This document shows, piece after piece, positions 12,567 to 13,175 of a stretch of 13,175 nucleotides of DNA. The notes beneath the pieces are model-generated. The model was not told the DNA's origin, ran no database searches, and worked only from the letters and a program-made list of their open reading frames with translations. The stretch lies in assembly GCA_046262015.1 (NCBI GenBank), contig JBHENN010000111.1, forward strand, positions 1 to 13,175, in the 5' to 3' direction. The position numbers were made by a program, and so were the translations under genes. Numbering within the stretch: the first letter of the stretch is position 1; every line of letters starts with the position of its first letter. The DNA comes from JBHENN01 sp046262015 (lineage in GTDB: Bacteria; Actinomycetota; CADDZG01; WHSQ01).

Positions 12567-13175
12567 TCACCCAGCCGCCGAGGATGCCCAAGCCCGTCGC
12601 CAGAGCGAGCGCCACCAGCACCGCTTGCTGGTCGACCGGCAGGTCGCCCGCGTTGTGACCGATAGCGAGCGGGCCTGAGCGGTTATCGCTCTGAGCGGAA
12701 CCCTCGGGCGGACCCTCCCCGGTCCCCCGATGCCTGCCTCCGTGCTCGCGTCGATGCCGACCGTGGCGGGACGCGCGTTCGTGGGCCTTGCCGCCGTGCC
12801 CACCGGCGGGGTGGGTGGCGGACGGGTGCTGCATCCCCTTGTGACCGCCGGACCCGGACATGTCGTGCCCTCCCCGGTCATGGCGGCCCGGATCGTGCTC
12901 CCCCCGTCCGTGCCCGCCCCGCCGGCGCCCGCCGTCGGGATCGTCGTCGTGGCCTCCGTGGTCCCCGTGCCCGGGCCCACAGCTCGGGCCGGCGTGGACG
13001 GTGAAGCTGAAGGAGCTGCTCGTGGTGCCGCTCACACCCCCGATGCCCCGGGCGGTGTAGCCCACGACGTAGCGTCCCGACGGGGTGCGCGCGATCCCGA
13101 CCGTCATCTCGAAGAGGTCGACGGTGACGTCTCCGTCGTCGATGCGGCGGTCGCACTCGTCGAACACGGTCACGG
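12544..13175 (-). CDS. CopC-like protein with histidine-rich linker and C-terminal membrane anchor (5' truncated)
   Basis: The gene runs off the right edge, so the N-terminus (signal peptide and first strands) is missing and the GTG at 13173 is not necessarily a real start. Visible residues 1-60 resemble the second half of a CopC beta-sandwich, including GIARTPSGRYVVGYTARGIG and SSSFSFTVH. A low-complexity region follows with 17 histidines between residues 60 and 148, in GHGDHGGHDDD-type clusters, and a terminal hydrophobic helix (about 184-204) before VATRS. This is the usual exported copper-binding layout, with an unusually long metal-binding tail. It converges on copD rather than sharing an operon with it. 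Copper binding is inferred; zinc or nickel binding by the histidines is possible. Confidence 0.75.
   Translation of the reverse strand, partial: VTVFDECDRRIDDGDVTVDLFEMTVGIARTPSGRYVVGYTARGIGGVSGTTSSSFSFTVHAGPSCGPGHGDHGGHDDDPDGGRRRGGHGRGEHDPGRHDRGGHDMSGSGGHKGMQHPSATHPAGGHGGKAHERASRHGRHRREHGGRHRGTGEGPPEGSAQSDNRSGPLAIGHNAGDLPVDQQAVLVALALATGLGILGGWVIRVATRS

Overview
The window is about 13 kb of high-GC DNA. Dense genes, frequent GTG/TTG starts, a tRNA without an encoded CCA end, an aspartokinase with an internal beta-subunit start, and a SpoIIE-type phosphatase next to a STAS protein together suggest a member of the Actinomycetota or a close high-GC Gram-positive relative, probably uncultivated. 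No gene here fixes the taxon more precisely.

Layout. 1-1436 (+): an HD-GYP domain protein with a membrane anchor and a long proline-rich tail. 1526-3873 (+): a lysC-asd operon for the first two steps of the aspartate pathway (Lys, Met, Thr, and diaminopimelate for cell wall). 3952-4089 (+): a 45-residue single-span membrane protein. 4141-5802 (+): a secreted M28 zinc peptidase with a C-terminal PKD domain. 5824-8388: a small islet bracketed by a 48-bp direct repeat of the 3' two-thirds of a tRNA-Pro gene. The intact tRNA-Pro(CGG) lies at 8388-8461 (-). Inside are one AlbA_2/GHKL ATP-binding regulator-like gene (-), phased short repeats beside the left repeat, and an internally deleted, frameshifted IS481-family remnant. 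The islet is visibly less GC-rich than its surroundings around 6060-6180 and 7750-7870. 8483-9364 (-): a membrane-anchored metallophosphoesterase, divergent from 9386-11301 (+), a HAMP/SpoIIE phosphatase plus STAS antagonist pair (a partner-switching module lacking a visible kinase). 11329-11451 (-): a 40-residue single-span membrane protein, divergent from copD at 11526-12566 (+). copD converges on a truncated, histidine-rich CopC-like gene at 12544-13175 (-), which suggests copper handling.

How the parts relate. The chromosomal backbone is mostly envelope, signalling and housekeeping genes. The accessory part is the tRNA-Pro islet. Removing one repeat unit (2565 bp) would restore the order M28 peptidase, tRNA-Pro, phosphoesterase. 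This is what integration of a site-specific element into the 3' end of tRNA-Pro would leave behind. No integrase gene remains in the islet, so it is either a decayed integrative element or a satellite mobilised in trans. Several starts (7749 -, 9386 +, 9364 -, 3952 +) sit 6-7 nt after a TANNNT-like or GATACT hexamer and lack a convincing ribosome binding site, which fits leaderless transcripts.
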